Source: Actinocatenispora rupis
GTDB taxonomy: Bacteria > Actinomycetota > Actinomycetes > Mycobacteriales > Micromonosporaceae
DNA length: 64,000 nucleotides
Direction of reading: 5' to 3'
NCBI RefSeq assembly: GCF_016861975.1
Contig: NZ_BOMB01000032.1
Span: 1 to 64,000 of the forward strand
The notes beneath the pieces are model-generated. The model was not told where the DNA came from, searched no databases, and was given only the letters and a program-made list of their open reading frames with translations. A program made the position numbers and the translations under genes. Position 1 is the stretch's first letter, and each line of letters begins with the position of its first letter. Shown piece by piece: positions 23,939 to 33,024 of the stretch.

Positions 23939-26389
23939 TCAGTCCGCGGCGAGCCGCCGGGCGAACGCCACGGCCAGGCCCGGCACCGCCGCGACCGCCA
24001 GGCACACCACCAGGTCGACCGCGCCGACCGGACGGGTACCGAGCAGGTCCCGCAGCCCGGGTACGGTCACGGCCGCGAGCTGCAGCAGCGCCGAGGACGC
24101 GACCGCTGCGTACAGCGCACGGTTGGGCCGGGTACCGGACGCGGGTCGGGCCCGCACCGCCAGCGCCATGCCGAGCTGGGCGAAACCGAGCGTCAGGAAC
24201 ACCATCGACTGCCACGGCCGCCCGGTGTACGCGGCCCACCAGCCGACGCCCAACGTCACCGCCGTGATCAGCGCACCGGTCGTCAACAGCCGTCGGCTGA
24301 GCCCCGCACCGAGGATCGCCTCGCCCGGCGGTCGGGGCGGGTCGTCGAGCACGCTCCGGTCGGGCGGTTCGGCGCCGAGCGCGACGCCGGGCAGCCCGTG
24401 GGTGAGCATGTTGATCCACAGGATCTGCGCGGGCAGCAACGGTACCGCCATTCCGAGCAGCGGACCGAACAGCATCACCAGGACCTCGGCCAGTCCACCG
24501 GACAGCGCGTACCAGAGGAACCGACGGATGTTGGCGTAGATCCGCCGTCCCTCCTCCACGGCGGCGCCGACGGTGGCGAGCTCGTCGTCGGCAAGTACCA
24601 GATCGGCGGCCTGGCGGGCGACCTCGGTGCCGCCGCGGCCCATCGCCACGCCGATGTCCGCCCGCCGCAACGCTGGCGCGTCGTTGACGCCGTCGCCGGT
24701 CATCGCCACCACGTCGCCCCGCGACTGCCATCCGGCGACCAGCTCCATCTTCGCCGCCGGAAGGATCCTGGCGTGTACCGCGTCGTCGGGGATCCCGACC
24801 CGCCGGGCCACGGCCGTCGCGGTGGCCGCGTGGTCGCCGGTGACCATCGCCAAGGAGATTCCCGCCGCGGCGAACCGGCGCAGCAGCGCGGGAATGCCCG
24901 GGCGTACCGGGTCGGTCAGGGCGACGACGCCGCGCGGGCGCAGCGCGTCCTCCCATTCCGACCGGTCCGGCGGCGCGTCGTGGTGGGCGTCGGCGACCGC
25001 GAGCACCCGGTACCCGTCCCGGCTCAGCCGGTCGGCCGCGTCCCGCAGCGGACCGCCCTGCGGGAGCAGTACCTCCGGCGCGCCCTTGCTCACGACGAGG
25101 TAGCCGCCCTGCGGGGCACGGTGCAGGGTGGTCATGCGCCGCCGGGTCGTCTCGAAGCCGATCGCACCGACCCGCGGATACCGTCGCCGCGTCGCCTCGG
25201 CGAAGGTTCCGAGACGGCCGGCCGCCGCGACCAGCGCCGCCTCCATGGGATCGCCGACCGCGGCCCAGTCGGGGCGGTCCGGGGTCGGTGCGGCGAGGTC
25301 CGCGTCGTTGCACAGCACCAGATCCGCCGCGAGCCGGTCGATCTCCCGCCGGTCGACTCGACCCTCCACTGTGGACGATCCACCGGCGGGTTCGTACCCG
25401 GTGCCGGACAGGGCGAGCACCGCGCCCGGCAGTACGACACGGGCGCAGGACATCCGGCCCTCCGTCAGCGTGCCCGTCTTGTCCGTCGCGACCAGCGTCA
25501 CCGAGCCCAGCGTCTCCACCGCGGGCAGGTGCCGTACGACCGCGTGCCGTTGCGCCATCCGGTACGCGCCCAGCGCCAGCGCCACCGTCACCACGGCGGG
25601 CAGCGACTCCGGCACGGCGGCGACCGTCAGGCTGACGGCCGTCAGTACCATCTCCTCTGCAGGCAGCCCACGCAGCAGCCCCGCCAGCATCACCAGGACC
25701 GACAGCGCCACGCAGGCGGCGCCGAGCACGCGACCGAGTCCGGCCAGCTTCTGCTGCAACGGTGTCCGGCGCCGGGGCTGACCGGAGACGAGCGCCGCGA
25801 TCCGCCCCAGCGCGCTGTCTCCCCCGATCCGGGTCACGACGCCACGGGCGGTCCCGGACACCACCACGGTGCCGGCCAGCACCGCCTCCCCGGCCTCCCG
25901 CGCCACCGGTACGCTCTCGCCCGTCAACGCCGCCTCGTCCACCCGCAACCGGTCCGCGGTGGCGATCGTCGCGTCGGCCGGCACCACGTCCCCGCCGGCC
26001 AGCGTCACCACGTCCCCCGGTACGACCTCGGCCGCCGGGAGCAGCCCGGTCCGGCCGTCCCGCAGCACCCGGGCCGTCGGCGCGGCCATCCGCCGCAGCG
26101 CCGCGACCGCCCGGTCCGCGCGTACCTCTTGAACCACCCCGACCGTCGTGTTCAGCACGATCACCAGGCCGATGACGATCGTGTCGGTCAGGTCCCGCAG
26201 CGCGATCGTGACCGCCATGGCCGCAAGCAGCAACAGGATGAGCGGGTCGCGCAGCTGACCGGCGACCCGCCGGTACACCCGGGGCCGCGGCGGCGGTGGC
26301 ACCTCGTTCGGGCCGAACCGTGCCCTCAGTTCGGTTGCCTCGGCCGCTGTCAGCCCGACGGCATCGGTGATCCCGGCCTGCCCCACCAC
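23939..26389 (-). CDS. P2-type cation-transporting ATPase (CtpF/PMA1-like)
   Basis: An 816-residue P-type ATPase. It contains a cation-ATPase N-terminal domain, TGES (156-159), the membrane-helix motif PESLP (260-264), the phosphorylation site DKTGTLT (D303), KGAPE in the nucleotide domain, TGDGVND in the hinge and a C-terminal group of membrane helices (LPAQILWINMLTHGLPG). These features place it with P2 Ca2+/cation pumps such as mycobacterial CtpF. It should pump a cation across the plasma membrane using ATP. The GTG at 26389 (or 26386) follows a weak GGACGG; the start is uncertain by a few codons. Confidence 0.92.
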   Translation of the reverse strand: MVGQAGITDAVGLTAAEATELRARFGPNEVPPPPRPRVYRRVAGQLRDPLILLLLAAMAVTIALRDLTDTIVIGLVIVLNTTVGVVQEVRADRAVAALRRMAAPTARVLRDGRTGLLPAAEVVPGDVVTLAGGDVVPADATIATADRLRVDEAALTGESVPVAREAGEAVLAGTVVVSGTARGVVTRIGGDSALGRIAALVSGQPRRRTPLQQKLAGLGRVLGAACVALSVLVMLAGLLRGLPAEEMVLTAVSLTVAAVPESLPAVVTVALALGAYRMAQRHAVVRHLPAVETLGSVTLVATDKTGTLTEGRMSCARVVLPGAVLALSGTGYEPAGGSSTVEGRVDRREIDRLAADLVLCNDADLAAPTPDRPDWAAVGDPMEAALVAAAGRLGTFAEATRRRYPRVGAIGFETTRRRMTTLHRAPQGGYLVVSKGAPEVLLPQGGPLRDAADRLSRDGYRVLAVADAHHDAPPDRSEWEDALRPRGVVALTDPVRPGIPALLRRFAAAGISLAMVTGDHAATATAVARRVGIPDDAVHARILPAAKMELVAGWQSRGDVVAMTGDGVNDAPALRRADIGVAMGRGGTEVARQAADLVLADDELATVGAAVEEGRRIYANIRRFLWYALSGGLAEVLVMLFGPLLGMAVPLLPAQILWINMLTHGLPGVALGAEPPDRSVLDDPPRPPGEAILGAGLSRRLLTTGALITAVTLGVGWWAAYTGRPWQSMVFLTLGFAQLGMALAVRARPASGTRPNRALYAAVASSALLQLAAVTVPGLRDLLGTRPVGAVDLVVCLAVAAVPGLAVAFARRLAAD
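25365..25375. repeat. Palindrome TCCACTGTGGA (family of sites)
   Basis: Exact copy inside the P-type ATPase gene. Confidence 0.7.
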
Positions 26390-26500
26390 CCGTCCATGGT
26401 GGGCGCGACGGAACGAGCCGCACAGGGCAGTTCGGCCCGACCGCGCGGGTCCGGGTCGAGCCGGTTCCGTCGCGCCGCCCGGCCCGCTCCGCCGCCCGAC

Positions 26501-26518
26501 GGGACCAATGGCCCTTAG
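26501..26518. promoter_or_regulatory. Candidate DosR/DevR-like box
   Basis: GGGACC-AAT-GGCCCTTAG resembles the GGGAC-N4-GNCCC core bound by DosR/DevR in mycobacteria. It lies in the divergent region between the cation ATPase and the CBS-BON gene, both of whose relatives belong to that dormancy regulon. Based on memory of the consensus, not on a search. Confidence 0.35.
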
Positions 26519-26680
26519 CAACGGCGGAGTCGGGTCGCGACGATGGCCGTCAAGGGGCCAGGCGCGACAGGCGCGGACACGACGGCGTCGACCACGCGCG
26601 CGAAGACTCGGCGACCGCGCCGTCAACCGGCCGAGGTGCCGCGATGTGCGGCATGTCCGGACAGTTCCGGGAGAGATGCC

Positions 26681-27382
26681 ATGACGACGACCAAGGTACG
26701 AGACGTGATGAGTACGCCGGTCATCACCCTGGACGCGGACGCGACGTACAAGCAGGCGGCGGAACTTCTGCTGGGCAACAAGGTGGGTGCCCTGCCCGTG
26801 GTCGACGCACGGGGCGACGTGATCGGGGTGGTCTCCGAGTCGGACCTGCTGACCAAGGTGGCCATCGTCGCGGATGCGCTGGAGCCGGGGTTGCTCGCCA
26901 GCAGGCGCCGGAAGAGGGCCGCCGCCAAGGCAGCGAGCGACCGCGTCTCGGGCCTGATGTCGGTACCGGCGTGCACGGTGTCGTCGGAGGCGACCGTGGT
27001 GGAGGCGGCGCAGCTCATGCGCGACCGGGAGGTCAAGCACCTGCCCGTACTCGATCCCGACGGCGCGCTGGTCGGCATCGTCGCGCGCAACGACCTGCTG
27101 CACAGTTTCCTGCGCAGTGACCGGCAGATCCGGGCGGACGTGGTCCACGACGTCGTCGAGTCGTTCCTCGTCGCGGACCCGAACGAGGTCGGGGTGGCGG
27201 TGTCCGACGGCGTCGTCACGTTGTCCGGTGAGCTCGACAACCCCGCGAGCATCCCGCTTGCCGTGCAGGCCGCCCGGTCGGTACCCGGGGTCGTGGATGT
27301 CGTCGACAACCTGGTGGCGCGCCGCGACGACCGGAACACCGCATCGGACGCGTCGCCACCGTTCGGCCCACTCCGTACGTGA
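26681..27382 (+). CDS. CBS-CBS-BON domain protein
   Basis: A 233-residue protein. The first CBS motif is at about 7-60 (VRDVMSTPVITLDADAT), the second at about 88-148 (VSGLMSVPACTVSS), and a BON domain at about 155-215 (VAVSDGVVTLSGEL). CBS pairs bind adenine nucleotides; BON domains bind membranes. The ATG at 26681 follows GGGAGAG. It is divergent from the P-type ATPase. Its mycobacterial analogue of similar CBS layout, Hrp1, belongs to the dormancy response. Confidence 0.9.
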   Translation: MTTTKVRDVMSTPVITLDADATYKQAAELLLGNKVGALPVVDARGDVIGVVSESDLLTKVAIVADALEPGLLASRRRKRAAAKAASDRVSGLMSVPACTVSSEATVVEAAQLMRDREVKHLPVLDPDGALVGIVARNDLLHSFLRSDRQIRADVVHDVVESFLVADPNEVGVAVSDGVVTLSGELDNPASIPLAVQAARSVPGVVDVVDNLVARRDDRNTASDASPPFGPLRT

Positions 27383-27497
27383 CGGACTCGGCGTCGCCGG
27401 CCGCGTCCGGCACGAACGAGCGTACGGGCAGCCGGACTGGAACCGGTCAGTCGCCGGGGAAACCTTGCGGTGTCGCGGTGCCGTTACCCCGCGCCGT

Positions 27498-27908
27498 TCA
27501 GCGGCTGGCCGGCCGTATCCCCGCCTGGGTCAGGACGTCGGTCGCGCCGCGCGGTGTCCACTGCGCGTCGGCGGCCAGCATCAGCGCCCGGCGCGCGACG
27601 TGCGGTTCGGTGTCGGCCGGTACGACGAGGAGGAAGACCGCGGTGCCGTGCAGGCAGTGCGCGACGAGCAGGTGGGTCAGCATCTGCCGGTTCCACCCGA
27701 TCGGTACGCCGTCGCCGGCCCGGTCCGGGTGCGTGTCCCAGTCCGCCCAGGACAGCCGCAACCATTCGATCTGCCCGAAACGACGCTGTACCGGCGGGAA
27801 GAGTTCGGCGAGTTCGGTGTCCAGGTCGCGGGACCGGGGCCACCAGGCTCCGTCGACTTCTCCGGCCCGCCGGAAGGGCGCGAACGTCACGCGCAGAAAC
27901 GTCCCCAT
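27498..27908 (-). CDS. DUF5994-like protein
   Basis: A 136-residue protein with the family-like opening RVTFAPFRRAGEVDGAWWPRSRDL and an internal LSWADWDTHPDR and MLTHLLVAHC. Proteins of this type are common in actinomycetes, with unknown function; no transmembrane or catalytic motif is visible. The ATG at 27908 is preferred because GGGGGA precedes it; a longer form from 27971 is possible. It faces away from the phosphodiesterase gene. Confidence 0.75.
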   Translation of the reverse strand: MGTFLRVTFAPFRRAGEVDGAWWPRSRDLDTELAELFPPVQRRFGQIEWLRLSWADWDTHPDRAGDGVPIGWNRQMLTHLLVAHCLHGTAVFLLVVPADTEPHVARRALMLAADAQWTPRGATDVLTQAGIRPASR

Positions 27909-28301
27909 GGTGCATTCCCCCGCGAAGGCGATGTGCGAGCCTTCCCTGTCGGGCTCGCGGGGGCCGCGCATCAGGGTCCGGGACGCCCGGCTCTCTACGA
28001 CGCAAGCCTAGGCTCAACAAATGCAAGATCGGAGCCGATCGGTGCCCGCCCCGGCCGATCGGCCCGCCCCGTCGCGACCGGGTACGACGACCGCGGCGTC
28101 CGGTACGTCCGGCAAGTCGCCGATGCACTGTCCACAGTGGAGATTCCGGCCGTACGCCCGGGTGGGGTGGATCACCGACCCTCACCCGGATCGGGACGCT
28201 ACGGTGACGGCACACGACTGGCGCGGGTGGTCGAACCACCGGGGAGTGACGTACGGGGTGTCGACCGCCTGGGTGCCCCACACCGCTGAGGGAGCGACAC
28301 G
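27909..28301. other. Divergent intergenic region
   Basis: Holds the promoters of the DUF5994-like and phosphodiesterase genes and one copy of the palindrome TCCACAGTGGA (28131-28141). I see no convincing gene or RNA. Confidence 0.4.
28131..28141. repeat. Palindrome TCCACAGTGGA (family of sites)
   Basis: Exact copy in the divergent region upstream of the phosphodiesterase gene. Confidence 0.7.
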
Positions 28302-29183
28302 ATGGGGCACCGCATCCTGCACCTGTCCGACACCCACCTGACCGCGTCCGGGATCGACGAGGACGGTGTCGACGCGGCCGCGGCACTCGACCGCATGCTG
28401 TACGACGCGCGCCACGTACCGGCGCTGGACGTGGTCGTGGTGAGCGGCGATCTCGCCGACGACGGTTCGCCCGACGGGTACGCGGACGTACTGGAACGGG
28501 TGGGGCGGTTCGCGGCCGAACGCGGCATCCCGCACGTGTACTGCCCGGGCAACCACGACGACCGTGCCGCGTTCGCCGCGGTACTGGGCAGCGGGCACCG
28601 CGCGGCCGACGGCGACGACGCCGGGACCGTACCGCCGGGACTGGGACGCTGCGCCGCGGTCGGTGAGGTACGCGGGCTGCGGGTGGTGACGCTGGACAGC
28701 CTCGTACCCGGCGAGGTGCACGGAACGCTCGGCGCCGCGCAGGCCGCCTGGCTCACCGAGATCCTCGCGACTCCGGCCGCGGCCGGCACCGTGGTCGTGC
28801 TGCACCATCCGCCGATCGCGCCGGTCGACTCCCCGCTGCTCGGCTCGGCGAACCTGCGCGACGTCGACCGGCTCGCACACGCGCTGCGCGACACGGACGT
28901 GCAGGCCGTACTGTGCGGGCACTTCCACCTGCAACTGTCCGGCACAATCGCCGGCGTACCGGTGTGGGTGACGCCCGGCGTGGCCACCCGCATCGACCGC
29001 ACCGCACCGCCGCACCTCGAACGCGCCGTACTCGGGGCGAGCGCGACCGTGGTCGACCTCGGCGTACCGGGTGGGCCGATGTTCCAGACGCTGCACGCGC
29101 GCGATCCGCGGGCCGGCACGACCGCGTACCTGGTGGAGGCGGTGTCCGGGGTCGACGCCGTGGAGGACGACCTGCCGCGCTGA
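28302..29183 (+). CDS. Calcineurin-like metallophosphoesterase (CpdA-type)
   Basis: A 293-residue class III phosphodiesterase. The five metal-binding blocks appear in order: LSDTHL (D10, H12), SGDLADDG, GNHDD, LHHPP and CGHFHLQ. This set matches cyclic-nucleotide phosphodiesterases of the CpdA/Rv0805 type, which cleave 3',5'-cAMP or related phosphodiesters. It is cytoplasmic. It converges with a lipid-kinase gene, with only three bases between stop codons. Confidence 0.92.
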   Translation: MGHRILHLSDTHLTASGIDEDGVDAAAALDRMLYDARHVPALDVVVVSGDLADDGSPDGYADVLERVGRFAAERGIPHVYCPGNHDDRAAFAAVLGSGHRAADGDDAGTVPPGLGRCAAVGEVRGLRVVTLDSLVPGEVHGTLGAAQAAWLTEILATPAAAGTVVVLHHPPIAPVDSPLLGSANLRDVDRLAHALRDTDVQAVLCGHFHLQLSGTIAGVPVWVTPGVATRIDRTAPPHLERAVLGASATVVDLGVPGGPMFQTLHARDPRAGTTAYLVEAVSGVDAVEDDLPR

Positions 29184-29186
29184 CCG

Positions 29187-30143
29187 TCAGGTGTCCGGGA
29201 AGCCCACCGGTACCAGGACGCGCAGGGCGTTGGCGGACAAGGTGATCCGCGCCGGGGTGCTGCCGTGCAGTTCACCGTCGATGTCCAGCGCCTGCGGCGG
29301 GTCGGTGTGCAGGGTCAGCGCGTCGGTGGTCAGGAACGGGTGGCTGGCCTGGGTACGGCGCCGGCCGTGCGCGACCTGCCCGGCGATCGCCGCGACCAGG
29401 CTCGTACGCCGGGGGCCGCCGAGCGGCCAGGTGGTGAGCAGCCGGTCGTCGGGCGAGGCGTCGGCGGTGATCGGGTTGCCGGCGTGGAAGCCGCCGTTGG
29501 CGATGTTCAGCTGGTGCGTGTGCGCGCTGACGGTACGCCCGTCGTCGGTGGTCAGCCGCGCCCGGAACGGGTGGTGCCGCGGCAGGATCGCCGCCGCCGT
29601 CAACGGGTACGCGGCGCGGCCGAGGATGCGCTTGAGCCGGTGCGGCGCGTGCTCGGCGACGCGGGCGGACACGCCGAGCGACACCATGTTGGTGAACACG
29701 CGCCCGTTGACGTGGCCGAGGTCGACGTCGGCGACCACGCCGTGTACGAGCGTGTCGAGCGCGCCGGCCACGGTGAGCGGAACGGTCAGCGTACGGGCGA
29801 AGTTGTTGGTGGTGCCCAGCGGCAGCAGGCCGAGGGCGATGTCCCGGTGCGCGAGCTGCCGCGCGGCCTCGCTGATGGTGCCGTCGCCGCCGGCCGCGAT
29901 GAGGACGTCGGGCCGGTGGTCGACGGCGGCGGCGATGGTGTCGGCGAGGCCACCGGGACGGTCGACGCCGAGGTCCGCCACCAGGTTCCAGCCGTCGGCG
30001 CGGAGCCGGGCCAGGATCGCCGCGTGGTACCGGCGGCCGCGGCGGGCCCGGGTGTTCACCACCAGCACCGCACGCCGTGTCGTACGGATCGCCTGGTGCA
30101 GGTCGGACTTGCTGCGCATCGGTGGCTGCGGCGCGGCCGCCAT
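29187..30143 (-). CDS. Diacylglycerol-kinase-family lipid kinase
   Basis: A 318-residue DAGK-catalytic-domain protein. The nucleotide-binding GGDGTISE lies at about 85-92, followed by LGLLPLGTTNNFART, both diagnostic. The C-terminal part (NIANGGFHAGNPITADASPDDRLL, then DIDGE) fits the YegS-like second domain. It should phosphorylate a lipid or polyprenol-type alcohol at the membrane. GGGAG precedes the ATG at 30143. It converges with the phosphodiesterase gene. Confidence 0.9.
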   Translation of the reverse strand: MAAAPQPPMRSKSDLHQAIRTTRRAVLVVNTRARRGRRYHAAILARLRADGWNLVADLGVDRPGGLADTIAAAVDHRPDVLIAAGGDGTISEAARQLAHRDIALGLLPLGTTNNFARTLTVPLTVAGALDTLVHGVVADVDLGHVNGRVFTNMVSLGVSARVAEHAPHRLKRILGRAAYPLTAAAILPRHHPFRARLTTDDGRTVSAHTHQLNIANGGFHAGNPITADASPDDRLLTTWPLGGPRRTSLVAAIAGQVAHGRRRTQASHPFLTTDALTLHTDPPQALDIDGELHGSTPARITLSANALRVLVPVGFPDT

Positions 30144-30296
30144 CGGTACTCCCGGGGTCGGTGGCGTCGGGTCACCCGGCGCCCGCGGGACCGGCTCCCG
30201 CGGCGACGCCGGACCTCCATGATCCGTGACGGCACCGGCACGCCGACCGGTGGACGGGACGCACCCGGGCGGCCACGCGCGGCGACGGCGCCGGGG

Positions 30297-31244
30297 TCAC
30301 GGGGTACGTGCCGCGTCGATCTGGTCGAAGTCGCCGTACCCGTTGCGGCTGCCGCCGCCGCCCGACCACTGCCACATCAGCGCGTACCTCGACGAGCTGG
30401 TCTGGCCGCCGAAGAAGTGCGCGCACGTCGACGTACCGGACAGGCACCAGCCGTACGGGTGGTGGGTGAGGCTGCCGGTGAACGACTCGTACGTCCACTC
30501 GTAGGTGTTGGGGATCAGCGACGCGCTGCCGCTACCGAAGATGCTCGCCCAGATGTCCGGCGCGGAGTAGACACCGGCGCGGTAGGCGGAGTGGCCGGTG
30601 ACGTAGCCGGCGAAGCCGTTGAGGACCGCGCGGTCGACGGTCACCGGCACGAAGCCGGTCCGCACCACGCCGCTGCACGGCGAGGTGTAGACCGAGTTCC
30701 AGCCGTTGTCGTCGGCCGGCGTGTAGCTCGGCGAGTGGCCCGGGATCTCGATGTCCGCGAACAGCACCGGGTACGTGACGTGCCGGGACGCGGCGTCCGC
30801 GAGCGCCTGCGCCGCCTGCCGCGCGCCCCACGCGTACGCCTCGGTGGTGGTGCCGTCGTAGTGCGGGTCGACGCCAGGACCGCCCATGAAGTAGTAGCCG
30901 CCGACCCCGACACCCAGGTGGTACGTGCCGCGGTTGGTGGCGGCGCGCGCCGCGTCGGTCGTCGACCAGACGACGATCTTGTTGCAGCCGGTCAGGTTCG
31001 CCCAGTTGCCGAGCATGCCGACGTACCCGCCGTAGGAGCCGCCGATCACCGGTTCCCGGTACGGCGCGCCGCCGGAGATGGTGATCGTCGTGCTGTCCGT
31101 CCCGTACCAGAAGCCGGCCGGGCCGTCACCGGCCACCGCCGGCGCGGTCGTCACGAGGGCGGCGACGGCGCCCAGCAGCACCGCGAGCCCGGTCCGTACG
31201 ATGCGGTGCCGGCCCCGGCCGGACACCCGTGCCTGTCCCGACAT
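30297..31244 (-). CDS. Secreted GH25/DUF1906-like protein
   Basis: A 315-residue secreted protein with a Sec signal peptide (basic start, hydrophobic residues about 18-32, cleavage after AVA at about 38). The mature part looks like a TIM-barrel glycosidase: an acidic FADIEIPG strand, AGVYSAPDIW and a late ALMWQWSG strand, features shared with GH25/DUF1906-type domains. Four cysteines occur late or mid-protein. It probably acts on extracellular or wall polysaccharide, but the active-site assignment is tentative. Confidence 0.75.
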   Translation of the reverse strand: MSGQARVSGRGRHRIVRTGLAVLLGAVAALVTTAPAVAGDGPAGFWYGTDSTTITISGGAPYREPVIGGSYGGYVGMLGNWANLTGCNKIVVWSTTDAARAATNRGTYHLGVGVGGYYFMGGPGVDPHYDGTTTEAYAWGARQAAQALADAASRHVTYPVLFADIEIPGHSPSYTPADDNGWNSVYTSPCSGVVRTGFVPVTVDRAVLNGFAGYVTGHSAYRAGVYSAPDIWASIFGSGSASLIPNTYEWTYESFTGSLTHHPYGWCLSGTSTCAHFFGGQTSSSRYALMWQWSGGGGSRNGYGDFDQIDAARTP

Positions 31245-31327
31245 GCGCCACCGCCATCCGGCCGTACGACGAGGATCCCGCCGTCGTAGACCTCATCATG
31301 CGCCGGCGCGGGCCGGCCGTACAGGGC

Positions 31328-32053
31328 TCATTCGCCGTGGTACGGCGCCGTTCCGGTGAGGTACGCGGTGCGCCGCGCCGGTGCGAACCGCTCGATGGCG
31401 TACCGGAGCATGGTCCGGGGCATCCGTCGGTAGTGCCGGGCGAGGAAGTCCTCCTCGGCCGCCCGGTCGCGCTTGCCGACCTCCCGCAGCATCCACCCGA
31501 CCGCCTTGTGTACGAGGTCGTGCGGGTCGGGCAGCAGGCGTTCGGCGAGCCGGAAGGTCCAGTCGAACTCGCCGGCGCGGATGAACGCCAGCGTCGCCAG
31601 CACCGCGGTCCGCCGCTCCCACACCACCGCCGAGCCGGCCAACCGGTCCAGGACGCCCCGGTCCCGGTCCAGCAGCCACGGCCCCAGCAGGTACGGCGCG
31701 GACGAGTCGACGAGGTCCCAGTTGTCGAGGTGGTCGAGGTTGGCCAGCATCGTCCCGACGATCCGGTCCCGCTCCCCCGCGTCCGCCCGGTCGAACTTCC
31801 GCACCAGCACGAACACCGCCGTCAACCGCACCTCGTGTACGCCGTCGGCGAGCAGCTCCGCGGTCTCGGCGAGCGTCAGGTCCCGCCAGTACCGGCCGGC
31901 GACCGCGCGCTGCTCGGGGACCGGGATGCCGAGCGCGGTGTCGCCCTCGCCGTACCCGCCGGGGACCATCCGGAGGTAGCGGGCCACGCCCTCGGCGCGC
32001 CGCGGGTCGGCGCGGGCGGCGAGATCGGCGCGGAGGTCGGCGAGCGTACCCAT
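31328..32053 (-). CDS. AlkD-like DNA alkylation repair protein
   Basis: A 241-residue HEAT-like repeat protein of the AlkD family. Typical segments are VPEQRAVAGRYWRDL, a WDLVDSSAPYLLGPWLL stretch in the DNA-facing surface, and HDLVHKAVGWMLREVGKRD near the end. Such enzymes remove alkylated bases without flipping them. A second AlkD-like gene lies at 56591. The ATG at 32053 has AGGTTG upstream. It stands alone between a secreted protein and an LLM oxidoreductase. Confidence 0.88.
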   Translation of the reverse strand: MGTLADLRADLAARADPRRAEGVARYLRMVPGGYGEGDTALGIPVPEQRAVAGRYWRDLTLAETAELLADGVHEVRLTAVFVLVRKFDRADAGERDRIVGTMLANLDHLDNWDLVDSSAPYLLGPWLLDRDRGVLDRLAGSAVVWERRTAVLATLAFIRAGEFDWTFRLAERLLPDPHDLVHKAVGWMLREVGKRDRAAEEDFLARHYRRMPRTMLRYAIERFAPARRTAYLTGTAPYHGE

Positions 32054-32091
32054 GGGGGTGCAACCTACCGTCCGGCCGGGCGTGGCGGGCG

Positions 32092-33024
32092 TCAGGGGCC
32101 GAATCGCCCGCGCAGCAACGGAAGCAGCTCCTCGGCGAGCCGCGGCCACTGTTCGTCGGCGAACAGCGTGCCGAGCCGCAGGACGAGGTGCCGGGCGCCG
32201 GCGTCGACGTACCGCGAGAGCCAGTCGGCGACCGCCGCGGCCGTGCCGGCACGGAACGCCTGGAGTCGGGCCATCTCGGCGACCGGCCGGCCGTAGTAGC
32301 CGCGGGTGTAGTCGTCGAGTCGGCGGCCCGCCCGGTCGGGGTCGGCGTCGAGGTGGACCGTCGCGTACAGGCCGGCGGTGCGGTGCTCGGCGCGCACCGT
32401 CCGCCAGGCCGCGGCGTACGCGTCGTCGTCCGGCAGGTACGGCAGCCACCCGTCGTACGTCTCCGCCACCCGGCGCAGCACCCCGGGCCGGTCGCCACCG
32501 GCCAGCCACAGCGGCGGCCCGCCCGCGGAGTGCGGCGGGACGAGGCCGGTGGCGGGCAGCGACCAGTACCGGCCGTCGTACGCGGCGCCGGAGGTCCAGG
32601 CGGTACGCCAGATCCGGACGGTCTCGTCGAGCCGGCCGACCCGTTCGCGGAACGGTACGCCGGCGGCGGCGAACTCGGCCGCCGTTTCCGGCAGCGGGAA
32701 CCCGGCGCCGAGCGCGAGGACCAGCCGGCCGCGGGCGATCCGGTCCAGGGTGGCGACGGCGTGCGCGCCGGGCAGCGGCGGGCGCAGCGCCGCGGTGAGC
32801 GCGGCGGTGCCGACGGTGATCCGTTCGGTGGCGGCGGCGACGGCGGCCAGCAGGGTCAGCGGTTCCGGCCGGGGCCGGGCGGTCAGCGAGTCGCCGACCC
32901 ACACCGAGTCCAGGCCGGCACGTTCGGCGGCGCGTGCCAGGTCGATCAGCGCGGCCGGGTCGTGCCGGCCGGTCACGGTACGTTCCCGGGTCGGCAGCAG
33001 CAGCCCGATGCGTACGCCGGTCAC
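32092..33024 (-). CDS. LLM-class, probably F420-dependent, oxidoreductase
   Basis: A 310-residue luciferase-like monooxygenase-fold protein. It begins with RIGLLLPTRE, followed by AERAGLDSVWVGDSL, then LDRIARGRLVLALGAGFP and GRYWSLP. These features fit actinobacterial F420- or FMN-dependent oxidoreductases. The GTG start overlaps the TGA of the upstream hydrolase (GTGA), so they are translationally coupled and may act on the same metabolite. The cofactor is inferred from family habit. Confidence 0.86.
   Translation of the reverse strand: MTGVRIGLLLPTRERTVTGRHDPAALIDLARAAERAGLDSVWVGDSLTARPRPEPLTLLAAVAAATERITVGTAALTAALRPPLPGAHAVATLDRIARGRLVLALGAGFPLPETAAEFAAAGVPFRERVGRLDETVRIWRTAWTSGAAYDGRYWSLPATGLVPPHSAGGPPLWLAGGDRPGVLRRVAETYDGWLPYLPDDDAYAAAWRTVRAEHRTAGLYATVHLDADPDRAGRRLDDYTRGYYGRPVAEMARLQAFRAGTAAAVADWLSRYVDAGARHLVLRLGTLFADEQWPRLAEELLPLLRGRFGP

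Noticed and set aside
23183-26518. Open frame of over 1,100 residues antisense to the P-type ATPase
   Set aside because: Extremely Arg/Gly/Pro-rich with no domain; the opposite strand encodes an unmistakable P-type ATPase.
28021-28341. 106-residue rightward frame before the phosphodiesterase
   Set aside because: No ribosome site, no domain, uneven codon bias; the phosphodiesterase ATG lies within it in another frame.
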